Part shown: positions 1-6,783 of the stretch, piece after piece | Layout: each line of letters opens with the position of its first letter | Position numbering within the stretch: position 1 is the first letter of the stretch | Assembly: GCA_900543305.1 (NCBI GenBank) | Contig: UQQZ01000092.1 | Location: 1 to 8,949, forward strand | DNA length: 8,949 nt | Reading direction: 5' to 3' | Source: an uncultured Oscillospiraceae bacterium | Lineage (GTDB): Bacteria > Bacillota > Clostridia > Oscillospirales > Acutalibacteraceae | Made by a program: the position numbers and the translations under genes | Notes under the pieces: model-generated | What the model was told of the DNA's origin: nothing | Seen by the model: the letters and a program-made list of their open reading frames with translations, nothing else | The model's database searches: none

Positions 1-342
1 GAATCCGCTGGGGTGCGGTTTGTGCGCGAGATCCTGGAGGGATATTTTGACCGCCGGGTGTCCAGGTCCGCCGCGGAGCTGGCCTATTTTCTCATTCTCA
101 GCTTCTTTCCGGTGCTGATCTGCGTCAATGCTTTTGTGGGGCTGCTGCACCTGGACGTGAACCTGATCCTCGCCGGGACCGAGGAATTTCTCCCCAAGGA
201 GAGCCGTTCCATCCTGGGGGACTATATCCTCTACATCACCGATAACCAGTCCAACGCCATGCTCTTCGCGGGCCTCACCATGACGCTCTTTTCCGCCTCC
301 GCGGCCTTTCGGGCCCTCATGAACATCATGGCCGACATCTAC
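1..342 (+). other. N-terminal fragment of a YihY/BrkB-family inner-membrane protein
   Basis: This stretch encodes the start of a YihY/virulence factor BrkB-type membrane protein: the typical opening (REILEGYFDRRVSRSAAELAY) leads into a hydrophobic helix at residues ~24-45 and a second at ~82-105 ending in FRALMNIMADIY. Family members are roughly 280-300 residues with about six membrane segments, so only about a third is here. Leu codons here are often CTC, whereas the PPDK part uses CTG almost only, and Arg codons CGG and AGG appear here while PPDK prefers CGT and CGC. This marks a compositional break near 340-345. Family function is poorly defined; older annotations as ribonuclease BN are not supported. 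It is either a real gene remnant or one side of a misjoin. Confidence 0.75.
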
Positions 343-2778
343 GAGTATATCGGCAAGATGGAAGAGATCACCGGCAAGAAGTTCGGTGACAAGGAGAACC
401 CCCTGCTGGTCTCCGTGCGTTCCGGCGCTCGTGCTTCCATGCCTGGCATGATGGACACCATCTTGAACCTGGGCCTCAACGAGGAAGTTGTTGAGGTCAT
501 GGCCAAGAAGTCCGGCAACCCCCGTTGGGCTTATGACTGCTATCGGAGATTCATCCAGATGTATTCCGATGTGGTTATGGAAGTTGGCAAGAAGTATTTT
601 GAAGAGCTCATCGACAAGATGAAGGAAAGCCGCGGCGTCACTCAGGACACCGAGCTGACTGCCGAGGACCTGAAGGAATTGGCAGAGCAGTTCAAGGCTG
701 AGTACAAAGAGAAGATCGGCTGCGACTTCCCCACCGATCCCAAGGAGCAGTTGATGGGTGCCGTTAAGGCTGTGTTCCGTTCTTGGGACAACCCCCGTGC
801 CAACGTGTATCGCCGTATGAACGAGATCCCCTATTCCTGGGGCACCGCTGTCAACGTTCAGATGATGGCTTTCGGCAACATGGGCGACGATTGCGGCACT
901 GGCGTGGCCTTCACCCGCAGCCCCTCCACTGGTGAGAAGAAGCTGTTCGGTGAATTCCTGACCAATGCTCAGGGCGAAGACGTGGTGGCTGGTATCCGTA
1001 CCCCCATGCCCATCTCCCAGATGGCTGAGAAGTTCCCCGAGGCCTTCAAGCAGTTCCAGGAAGTCTGCAACCTGCTGGAGAGCCATTATCACGATATGCA
1101 GGACATGGAGTTTACCGTGGAGAACGGCAAACTGTACATGCTGCAGACCCGTAACGGCAAGCGTACTCCCGCTGCCGCTATCAAGATTGCCTGCGATCTG
1201 ATCGACGAGGGCATGAAGACCGAGCAGGAAGCTCTGCTGATGCTGGATCCCAAGCAGCTGGACGCTCTGCTGCATCCTCAGTTCGATCCCACTGCTCTGA
1301 AGGCAGCCACTCCCGTGGCCAGCGCTCTGGCAGCATCTCCCGGCGCCGCTTGCGGCAAGATCGTCTTCACTGCTGAGGACGCTGTTGAGCAGGGCAAAGC
1401 TGGTGAGAAGGTTGTTCTGGTTCGTCTGGAGACCTCTCCCGAGGATATCGAAGGCATGCAGTATGCTCAGGGCATCCTGACCGTGCGCGGCGGCATGACC
1501 AGCCACGCTGCTGTTGTGGCTCGCGGCATGGGCACCTGCTGTGTTTCCGGTTGCGGCGAGATCAAGATGGACGAGGAGAACAAGAAGTTCACTCTGGCCG
1601 GCCGTGAGTACCACGAGGGTGATTACATCTCCCTGGATGGCACCACCGGCAACATCTACGGCGAGGCTCTGCCCACCGTTCCCGCTTCCACCGAAGGCGG
1701 CTACTTCGGCCGGATCATGGAGCTGTCTGACAAGTATCGTCAGATGGAGGTCCGCACCAACGCTGATACTCCTCGCGACGCCAAGCAGGCTGTGGCTTTT
1801 GGCGCTCAGGGCATCGGCCTGTGCCGTACCGAGCACATGTTCTTCGATCCCGATCGTATTGCTGCGATCCGTGAGATGATCTGCTCTGACACCGTGGAAG
1901 AGCGCAAGGCTGCTCTGGCCAAGCTGGAGCCCATGCAGCAGGGTGACTTCGAGCAGTTGTATGAGGCTCTGGGTGGCCGTCATGTTAACATTCGTTTCCT
2001 GGATCCCCCGCTGCACGAGTTCGTTCCCACCGAGGAGAAGGACATTGAGCTGCTGGCTGAGGCTCAGGGCAAGAGTGTTGCTGACATCAAGGCTATCATT
2101 GCTTCCCTGCACGAATTCAACCCCATGATGGGCCATCGTGGCTGCCGTCTGGCTGTCACCTATCCCGAGATCGCTGCCATGCAGACTGAGGCTGTGATCA
2201 AGGCTGCCATCAATGTGCAGAAGGCTCATCCCGATTGGAACATGGTTCCCGAGATCATGATTCCTCTGGTTGGCGAGGTCAAGGAGCTGAAGTTTGTCAA
2301 GAAGACTGTTACCGAGACTGCTGACAAGATCATTGCCGAGTCCGGTATCGATCTGAAGTACAAGGTTGGCACCATGATCGAGATTCCTCGCGCTGCTCTG
2401 ACCGCTGACAAGATCGCGGAAGAGGCCGAGTACTTCTCCTTCGGTACCAACGACCTGACTCAGATGACCTTCGGCTTCTCTCGTGACGACGCCGGCAAGT
2501 TCCTGGGCGCTTACTATGAGAACAAGATCTACGAGAACGATCCCTTCGCTCGTCTGGACCAGGAGGGCGTTGGCCAGCTGGTGAAGATGGCTGCCGAAAA
2601 GGGCCGCGCTACTCGTCCCGACATCGTTCTGGGCATCTGCGGCGAGCATGGTGGCGATCCCAGCTCCATCGAGTTCTGCCACAATGTTGGCCTGAACTAT
2701 GTTTCTTGCTCTCCCTTCCGTGTTCCGATTGCTCGTCTGGCTGCTGCTCAGGCTGCTATCAAGAACCCCCGCAAGTAA
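1..2778 (+). CDS. ppdK: Pyruvate, phosphate dikinase lacking its N-terminus, fused in frame to a YihY-type membrane segment (5' end open)
   Basis: PPDK interconverts pyruvate, ATP and phosphate with PEP, AMP and pyrophosphate in the cytoplasm. Numbering from the GTG at 13, residues ~111-921 follow the Clostridium-type enzyme closely. ATP-grasp motif SVRSGARASMPGMMDT begins at residue 134 (R136 matches the ATP-site Arg92 of the C. symbiosum enzyme). The swivelling phosphohistidine domain carries GGMTSHAAVVARGMG with catalytic His498. The C-terminal PEP/pyruvate barrel has GLCRTEHMFF, NPMMGHRGCRL, SFGTNDLTQM and GICGEHGGDPSS with Cys876. The family is ~875 residues; the first ~66 are absent here, including the glycine-rich GGKG loop whose lysine contacts ATP. 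Residues 1-110 are instead YihY-like. The frame is open to base 1, so the true start lies upstream; the GTG at 13 has no visible ribosome site. PPDK identity is very sure; whether this fused protein exists is doubtful, and a fusion lacking the GGKG loop should not use ATP normally. Confidence 0.88.
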   Translation, partial: ESAGVRFVREILEGYFDRRVSRSAAELAYFLILSFFPVLICVNAFVGLLHLDVNLILAGTEEFLPKESRSILGDYILYITDNQSNAMLFAGLTMTLFSASAAFRALMNIMADIYEYIGKMEEITGKKFGDKENPLLVSVRSGARASMPGMMDTILNLGLNEEVVEVMAKKSGNPRWAYDCYRRFIQMYSDVVMEVGKKYFEELIDKMKESRGVTQDTELTAEDLKELAEQFKAEYKEKIGCDFPTDPKEQLMGAVKAVFRSWDNPRANVYRRMNEIPYSWGTAVNVQMMAFGNMGDDCGTGVAFTRSPSTGEKKLFGEFLTNAQGEDVVAGIRTPMPISQMAEKFPEAFKQFQEVCNLLESHYHDMQDMEFTVENGKLYMLQTRNGKRTPAAAIKIACDLIDEGMKTEQEALLMLDPKQLDALLHPQFDPTALKAATPVASALAASPGAACGKIVFTAEDAVEQGKAGEKVVLVRLETSPEDIEGMQYAQGILTVRGGMTSHAAVVARGMGTCCVSGCGEIKMDEENKKFTLAGREYHEGDYISLDGTTGNIYGEALPTVPASTEGGYFGRIMELSDKYRQMEVRTNADTPRDAKQAVAFGAQGIGLCRTEHMFFDPDRIAAIREMICSDTVEERKAALAKLEPMQQGDFEQLYEALGGRHVNIRFLDPPLHEFVPTEEKDIELLAEAQGKSVADIKAIIASLHEFNPMMGHRGCRLAVTYPEIAAMQTEAVIKAAINVQKAHPDWNMVPEIMIPLVGEVKELKFVKKTVTETADKIIAESGIDLKYKVGTMIEIPRAALTADKIAEEAEYFSFGTNDLTQMTFGFSRDDAGKFLGAYYENKIYENDPFARLDQEGVGQLVKMAAEKGRATRPDIVLGICGEHGGDPSSIEFCHNVGLNYVSCSPFRVPIARLAAAQAAIKNPRK

Positions 2779-2820
2779 GAGCTTTATCCGGTAAAACGGA
2801 TTTGTTGATTGTATCTATAG

Positions 2821-2860
2821 ACAAGGGTGCTGCTGTAACAGGCAGTGCCCTTGTTTTTTT
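2821..2860 (+). terminator. Rho-independent terminator after the PPDK gene
   Basis: A 13-pair stem (ACAAGGGTGCTGC at 2821-2833 with GCAGTGCCCTTGT at 2842-2854, two G-U pairs) has an 8-base loop and runs into seven T residues (2854-2860). It lies 43 bases after the PPDK stop and faces the terminator of the opposing MATE gene. Confidence 0.9.
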
Positions 2861-2896
2861 GACTTTGCCTCTGGACTATTTAGGAAAAGAAGCGTG

Positions 2897-2936
2897 AAAA
2901 ATCCCCCTCTCCTCTCAGTGGGAAGGAAAGGGGGAT
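2897..2936 (-). terminator. Rho-independent terminator of the MATE gene
   Basis: Read on the minus strand, ATCCCCCTTTCC (2936-2925) pairs with GGAGAGGGGGAT (2912-2901), 12 pairs with one G-U, around a 12-base loop. A T run follows (the A run at 2897-2901 on the plus strand). It sits about 20 bases past the MATE stop codon. Confidence 0.85.
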
Positions 2937-2955
2937 CGTCCATTGAAGGAAGCGC

Positions 2956-4314
2956 CTAGGCCGTAATGTCCTTGGTAATATTGCGAAGCCACTTCTTTTG
3001 GCGGTACCGAAAGATCACCACAGGCATTTTTGAAAACTCATCCAGACTGAGAATGCAGTAAACCGCCATGGGAGGAAGCTGCAGTACAAAAGCTGATAAA
3101 AAGCCCAGAGGGACAAAGACGCCCCACATGCAGATTAGGTCGCAGAAGAATCCAAAACGGGAATCACCGCCTGCCCGGAAGATTCCGCAAATCCAGCAAG
3201 TGTTCATGGTGGGACCAACCACATACACGGCACTGATCCAAACCATCATTTGCAAATACTCTTTGGCCTGATCGGTTAAAGCCATCGTGGAGGCAATGAT
3301 AGGATGTACCCCCAAAATCACTGCACTGCCCAGTAGGGAAGTGAAGAAAGTAAGCCAGAGAAGGCGTTTGGCGTCTTGCTCCGCCCGTGCCATATCTCCC
3401 AGGCCAATGGACTTTCCCAGAAGAATGGCTGCGCCGTTGGCCACACCAAACCCCAGAACGGAAGCCAAATTGCGCATGTTGGAAACAATGGAATTGGCAG
3501 CCACCAAATCTTCTCCCAAGTGGCCCATGATCACGGAATACATGGAGTAAGCCAACCCCCAGACAAATTCGTTTCCCAGGGCGGGAAGAGAATAGCGAAT
3601 GAAATCTCTCCACAAAACGGAGTTGTGCATCCTAAATAACCCTAAATGGAGGCGGATCTGTTTATACCGAGAGCCGTCAAACACGCACAGGAGCAGCTCC
3701 ACAGCTCGAGAGATGGCCGTGGCCAGTGCAACGCCGCGAATGCCCATTGGAGGGATGCCAGGGATCCATCCGAAGATAAATACAGCGTTCAGCAGAATAT
3801 TGAGCAGTAAGGCGGAAGAGTTGATCATGGTGCTGATCTTGACCCGTTCGATGCTCTTCATAACACTCAAGTAAGGGTGAGAGAAGCCCATAAACAAATA
3901 AGACCATCCCACCACGCCCAGATACTCGGCCCCAGCCTGGATCATAGCCGGATCGTTGGTATAGATCCGCATTAAGGATGTGGGAAAGAACACCGTGGCC
4001 AGAAAGAATAAAAAGCCAACGGCAGAGGCCAGCTTGACGCCGATGGCCAGAATATGTTCGATAGCCGTTCGATTTTGTCGTCCCCAATATTGGGCAGCCA
4101 AGATGGTGATGCCGGCAGCTAGCCCCCCGTAGATCATATTTAATAGGAAGTGGATCTGTCCTGCCAGAGAGCTGGCAGCCAAAGCGGTCTGACTGACCAG
4201 CCCCAGCATCAAGGTGTCGGCCATGCCCACGGCGGAGTTGATCAGGTTCTGAATGGCAATGGGAATGACCACGGCAAAAAACGAATGATAAAATTGCTTG
4301 TTACCGAATGTCAA
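2956..4314 (-). CDS. MATE-family multidrug/toxin efflux transporter
   Basis: A 452-residue polytopic membrane protein of the MATE family, which exports drugs, metabolites or other organic compounds by Na+ or H+ antiport across the cytoplasmic membrane. Length matches the usual ~450 residues with 12 helices in two repeats. The first repeat (about 12-180) holds the SAVGMADTLMLG helix and AAGITILAAQYWG. The second (about 240-400) holds LPALGNEFVWG and the typical GIFRAGGDSRF motif at 377-387, followed by a DLICMWGVFVPLGF helix. The start is a TTG at 4314-4312, chosen because GAGGAGGG lies 6 bases upstream and no better ATG or GTG is nearby. It is a single-gene transcript with its own promoter and terminator. 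The substrate cannot be read from sequence. Confidence 0.93.
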   Translation of the reverse strand: MTFGNKQFYHSFFAVVIPIAIQNLINSAVGMADTLMLGLVSQTALAASSLAGQIHFLLNMIYGGLAAGITILAAQYWGRQNRTAIEHILAIGVKLASAVGFLFFLATVFFPTSLMRIYTNDPAMIQAGAEYLGVVGWSYLFMGFSHPYLSVMKSIERVKISTMINSSALLLNILLNAVFIFGWIPGIPPMGIRGVALATAISRAVELLLCVFDGSRYKQIRLHLGLFRMHNSVLWRDFIRYSLPALGNEFVWGLAYSMYSVIMGHLGEDLVAANSIVSNMRNLASVLGFGVANGAAILLGKSIGLGDMARAEQDAKRLLWLTFFTSLLGSAVILGVHPIIASTMALTDQAKEYLQMMVWISAVYVVGPTMNTCWICGIFRAGGDSRFGFFCDLICMWGVFVPLGFLSAFVLQLPPMAVYCILSLDEFSKMPVVIFRYRQKKWLRNITKDITA

Positions 4315-4320
4315 AAAACA

Positions 4321-4328
4321 CCCTCCTC
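4321..4328 (-). promoter_or_regulatory. Ribosome binding site fixing the TTG start of the MATE gene
   Basis: GAGGAGGG on the minus strand, an almost perfect anti-16S match, sits 6 bases before TTG at 4314. This spacing decides the non-ATG start. Confidence 0.85.
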
Positions 4329-4377
4329 AAAAGAAAAATAGCAAGTGGCGCTTGTCCAATCAGCGCAAATCGTAGCG

Positions 4378-4406
4378 ATTTTACTCGATCATAGGAGAAA
4401 TGTCAA
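4378..4406 (-). promoter_or_regulatory. Sigma-A promoter of the MATE gene
   Basis: On the minus strand, TTGACA (4406-4401, consensus -35) and TAAAAT (4383-4378, -10) are separated by exactly 17 bases. Transcription would begin near 4371, giving a leader of about 57 bases before the TTG start. The near-consensus hexamers suggest strong expression unless a repressor acts. Confidence 0.85.
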
Positions 4407-4430
4407 GAGAGGCAAGACAATTCGTCCGCT

Positions 4431-4459
4431 TTGCGTTCCTAGGAGGGAAATGGTATAAT
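4431..4459 (+). promoter_or_regulatory. Sigma-A promoter with extended -10 for the phosphopantetheinyl transferase transcript
   Basis: TTGCGT (4431-4436) and TATAAT (4454-4459) are 17 bases apart, and TGG directly before TATAAT makes an extended -10. Predicted initiation near 4466 is almost on top of the ATG at 4470, which argues for the later start at 4512. The -35 boxes of this and the divergent MATE promoter are only 24 bases apart. Confidence 0.83.
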
Positions 4460-4511
4460 AATAAAAACCATGGAACAGAGAAGTGTGATGGATAGGGAAA
4501 GGGGGAGAACA

Positions 4512-5093
4512 ATGCTGTATGCGGTTCGCTATACGCACAACTTTCAAAATCCAGCGGAAGAGCTTGCCTATCAGCGAAAGCTGGCAGAAGAGCTTCTCCG
4601 CTGGTCGTTGAGAGAGGAGTATTCTCTGGAGCTTTCCTCTCTGAGCAGAAAGCGCAACGAGCATGGCAAACCATATTTTATAGATGCTCCGATCCACTTC
4701 AGCTTGAGCCATTGTTCAGGTCTCATCGGCTGTGGATTGAGTCTGTTTCCATTGGGAATCGATGGGGAAGGTCGCCGGCCTGTAGGAATGAGGTTGGTGA
4801 GACGGGTCTGCACCCAGGAAGAGCAGGAATGGGTTGCGCTGCAAGAGGATTGGGAAGGGGCGTTTCTTTCCTTGTGGACACTGAAAGAAAGCGTGATGAA
4901 GCTTTCCGGCCAGGGAATGTCCTATGGTTTTCACCGAGCGTCGTTCACGTTTCGTTCAGGGGAACCTGTCTCCCAAGATCCGGATATTCAGATCTCTCAA
5001 TTCCAGCTGCCTGGCGGATGGATTCTTTCTGCAGCTTCTCGGCAAGAGAAATTCCCGCAAGTAAAACTGATAGAGGAAGGACGGCTTTTCTAG
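4512..5093 (+). CDS. Sfp-type 4'-phosphopantetheinyl transferase
   Basis: Transfers the 4'-phosphopantetheine arm of coenzyme A to a serine of acyl or peptidyl carrier proteins in the cytoplasm. In this 193-residue form, KPYF (53-56) and FSLSHC (63-68) match the region before the metal site. LGIDGE (81-86) gives the Mg2+-binding Asp84 and Glu86, and WTLKESVMK (122-130) is the second signature with Glu126 and Lys130. Slightly shorter than B. subtilis Sfp (224 residues). An in-frame ATG at 4470 would add 14 residues, but it would be almost leaderless and has no ribosome site; ATG 4512 follows GGGGGAGA (4501-4508). It is first in a likely transcript with the next two genes. No polyketide or peptide synthetase is in the window, so its carrier partner is unknown. 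Confidence 0.9.
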   Translation: MLYAVRYTHNFQNPAEELAYQRKLAEELLRWSLREEYSLELSSLSRKRNEHGKPYFIDAPIHFSLSHCSGLIGCGLSLFPLGIDGEGRRPVGMRLVRRVCTQEEQEWVALQEDWEGAFLSLWTLKESVMKLSGQGMSYGFHRASFTFRSGEPVSQDPDIQISQFQLPGGWILSAASRQEKFPQVKLIEEGRLF

Positions 5094-5169
5094 GAAAGAG
5101 AGATTCATAACTTCCCCATGCCTCTCATATGTATGCCACAAGGAATCAAACAGAGAGGAACGGTGGAAG

Positions 5170-5850
5170 ATGGTTGTATCGCTGAAAGCCAATCGAAAAC
5201 GAATTCTGGCCTTTTTGCTCCTGGCCGCGATTGTGGTGGGAGCCTGTATTTTTCTTCAAAGTGGCAGCCAAGAGGAGGAGGCCGAACCCATTCCAGGGGG
5301 CACCAACGAAGAGCGGGTGGCTTACCTGGAAAGTTTTGGCTGGCAGGTGCAGCCGGATCCGGTAGAGACCCGGGAAGTGATGATCCCTGCCCAATTTAAC
5401 GATGTGTACACGGCCTACAATGTGATGCAGCAGGCCCAAGGATTTGATCTGGAGCCTTACGCGGGAGAAGTGTGCACTCAATATTTATATCAAATAGACA
5501 ACTATCCCGATGAGACGGAAGTCTACGCCACCCTGTTGGTTTATGGGGAAGAAATTATCGGCGGGGATGTTTCCTGTGCAGAGGTTGACGGATTCATGCA
5601 TGGATTTGCCCCGGACAGCGCACGATTTGGGGAGACCGGAATGAGCGCATCGGAAGTGACTCCAGCTCCTGAAAGCGCTCAGGAGTCCTCTCAGGAAAGC
5701 TCAGAACCTTCTGATGGAAGTTCCACAGCACCGGAGACAGATCAGGAAGACGCTGTAACTGAAATGGAAAGCACCCCAGATGATGGTGCAGGGGAAACGG
5801 GGGCCGGCGTAGAGGAGATGCCTCAGGAAGACGGATACCCTATAGATTGA
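5170..5850 (+). CDS. Membrane-anchored or lipoprotein DUF4830-like protein with acidic tail
   Basis: A 226-residue protein of unknown function. A short basic N-terminus (KANRKR) precedes a hydrophobic segment at ~12-30 containing VGAC with Cys26, which could be a lipobox or part of a plain membrane anchor. Residues ~47-147 resemble what I recall of DUF4830: ERVAYLESFGW, a VMIPAQFNDVYTAYN stretch, QGFDLEPYAG, a conserved-looking LLVYGEEIIGGD and a C-terminal VDGFMHGF. Residues ~148-226 are low-complexity, rich in Glu, Ser, Asp and Pro, probably disordered, and lie outside the cell. ATG 5170 is preceded by AGAGGAA (5154-5160). The gene sits 76 bases after the phosphopantetheinyl transferase and 34 before the next gene, with no terminator between. 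The family call is from memory of its pattern. Confidence 0.8.
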   Translation: MVVSLKANRKRILAFLLLAAIVVGACIFLQSGSQEEEAEPIPGGTNEERVAYLESFGWQVQPDPVETREVMIPAQFNDVYTAYNVMQQAQGFDLEPYAGEVCTQYLYQIDNYPDETEVYATLLVYGEEIIGGDVSCAEVDGFMHGFAPDSARFGETGMSASEVTPAPESAQESSQESSEPSDGSSTAPETDQEDAVTEMESTPDDGAGETGAGVEEMPQEDGYPID

Positions 5851-5884
5851 GCTAGATGAAATGTAGGAAAGGACGTGAAAAGCC

Positions 5885-6592
5885 ATGGGAGAACGGCTGG
5901 ATAAATTTTTGACATCCCAAGGTCTTGGAACCCGAAAAGAAGTGGGAAAATGGATCCGCGGGGGGCTGGTAACGGTTCAAGGTTCCGTGGTACGGGACCC
6001 AGGAGCAAAAGTAAATCCAGACCAGGATGTCATCGCCGTCGAAGGACAGAAAATCACCTATCGAAAGCATCTATATGTGATGATGAATAAACCTGCTGGC
6101 GTATTGTCAGCCACAGAAGACCGCCGTGCAAAGACTGTATTGGATCTGCTCCCGGAGGAATGGTTCCGCCGGGGGCTTTTCCCGGCGGGCCGGTTGGACA
6201 AGGATACCACCGGACTTCTCCTAATCACCGATGACGGAGATCTGGCCCATCGGATGCTGTCCCCCAAAAAGCATGTATACAAATTGTACCGTGCAGTGGT
6301 AAACGGCCCTTTGACAGAACGGGATATTGAGGCGTTTTCTCAAGGGGTTACTTGGGGACAGGAACGGTATGCGCCTGCCAGGTTGTCCTTGGAAGAAGGA
6401 CAGGATTGTGTGGGTCTTGTAGAGATACGGGAGGGCAGATTTCATCAAGTCAAGCGGATGTTTGCATCTCGTGGGAGAGAAGTGATACAGCTGCATCGGT
6501 TGCGGATAGGCAATTTGTGGCTGGATCCAGATCTTCCAGAGGGAGCCTGTCGCCTTCTGACCCCAGAGGAAGTGGAATCTATTTTTCAGTAA
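5885..6592 (+). CDS. rsuA: RsuA-type 16S rRNA pseudouridine synthase
   Basis: Converts a specific rRNA uridine to pseudouridine; RsuA-type enzymes modify the site equivalent to U516 of E. coli 16S rRNA. In 235 residues (E. coli RsuA is 231), an S4 RNA-binding domain covers ~1-50 (RLDKFLTSQGLGTRKEV at 4-20). The catalytic domain follows with MMNKPAGVLSA (66-76), the active-site loop GRLDKDTTGLLLITDDG (102-118) with nucleophile Asp105, and EGRFHQVKRMFASRG (183-197). The TTGLLLITDDG wording and short length favour RsuA over RluB/E/F. ATG 5885 follows AGGAAAGGA (5865-5873). It probably shares a transcript with the two preceding genes. No clear terminator follows. The exact target nucleotide is inferred from family. 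Confidence 0.92.
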   Translation: MGERLDKFLTSQGLGTRKEVGKWIRGGLVTVQGSVVRDPGAKVNPDQDVIAVEGQKITYRKHLYVMMNKPAGVLSATEDRRAKTVLDLLPEEWFRRGLFPAGRLDKDTTGLLLITDDGDLAHRMLSPKKHVYKLYRAVVNGPLTERDIEAFSQGVTWGQERYAPARLSLEEGQDCVGLVEIREGRFHQVKRMFASRGREVIQLHRLRIGNLWLDPDLPEGACRLLTPEEVESIFQ

Positions 6593-6699
6593 AGGGTTGG
6601 ACCTCGAAAGGAAAGAGAAGGAAAATCTTTTAGAGATTCTTCATAAAGGGGTGAAAAAAACTTTGGGCATTTAAAGGGCTTCCCCCCTAAAGTGGATTC

Positions 6700-6708
6700 T
6701 GTTATACT
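6700..6708 (+). promoter_or_regulatory. Extended -10 promoter for the ABC ATPase gene
   Basis: TGT directly before TATACT (6703-6708) makes an extended -10. The hexamer 17 bases upstream (TTCCCC, 6680-6685) is a poor -35. Initiation near 6715 would give a leader of about 69 bases. The rest of the 190-base gap after the pseudouridine synthase gene shows no coding sequence. Confidence 0.6.
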
Positions 6709-6727
6709 TATCATCGCAGCGAAATAG

Positions 6728-6783
6728 CCGCAGATATTGCCTGTTATCGGGCAAGCGGTAAAAGTTTTAGGGGGATTTTCCGC
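6728..6783 (+). promoter_or_regulatory. Leader with two competing hairpins over the ATPase ribosome site
   Basis: First fold: TTGCCTG (6737-6743) pairs with CGGGCAA (6748-6754) around the tetraloop TTAT, flanked by CCGC (6728-6731) pairing with GCGG (6755-6758). Second fold: the same GCGG plus AAAA (6760-6763) pairs with TTTTCCGC (6776-6783), placing the Shine-Dalgarno AGGGGGA (6769-6775) in a 12-base loop right before the ATG at 6784. The GCGG is shared, so the outer pair of the first fold and the second fold exclude each other. A regulatory role is inferred only. Confidence 0.35.

Noticed and set aside
1..2778. Reading the fused frame as a functional bifunctional membrane-PPDK protein
   Set aside because: Neither half is complete: YihY lacks most of its helices and PPDK lacks the glycine-rich ATP loop, so a designed fusion is less likely than a misjoin or deletion.
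4348..4366. Small inverted repeat GCGCT / AGCGC in the MATE leader
   Set aside because: Only five pairs; it could be an operator but nothing else in the sequence supports this.
4470..4511. ATG at 4470 as start of the phosphopantetheinyl transferase
   Set aside because: It falls within a few bases of the predicted transcription start and has no ribosome site; ATG 4512 has GGGGGAGA upstream.
6625..6650. Possible terminator after the pseudouridine synthase gene (AATCT...AGATT)
   Set aside because: The stem has only five AT-rich pairs and no T run follows.
6683..6774. 9-base inverted repeat CCCCCTAAA / TTTAGGGGG
   Set aside because: The first copy lies upstream of the -10, so it is not in the main transcript, and a repeat this short is fairly likely by chance in such a gap.
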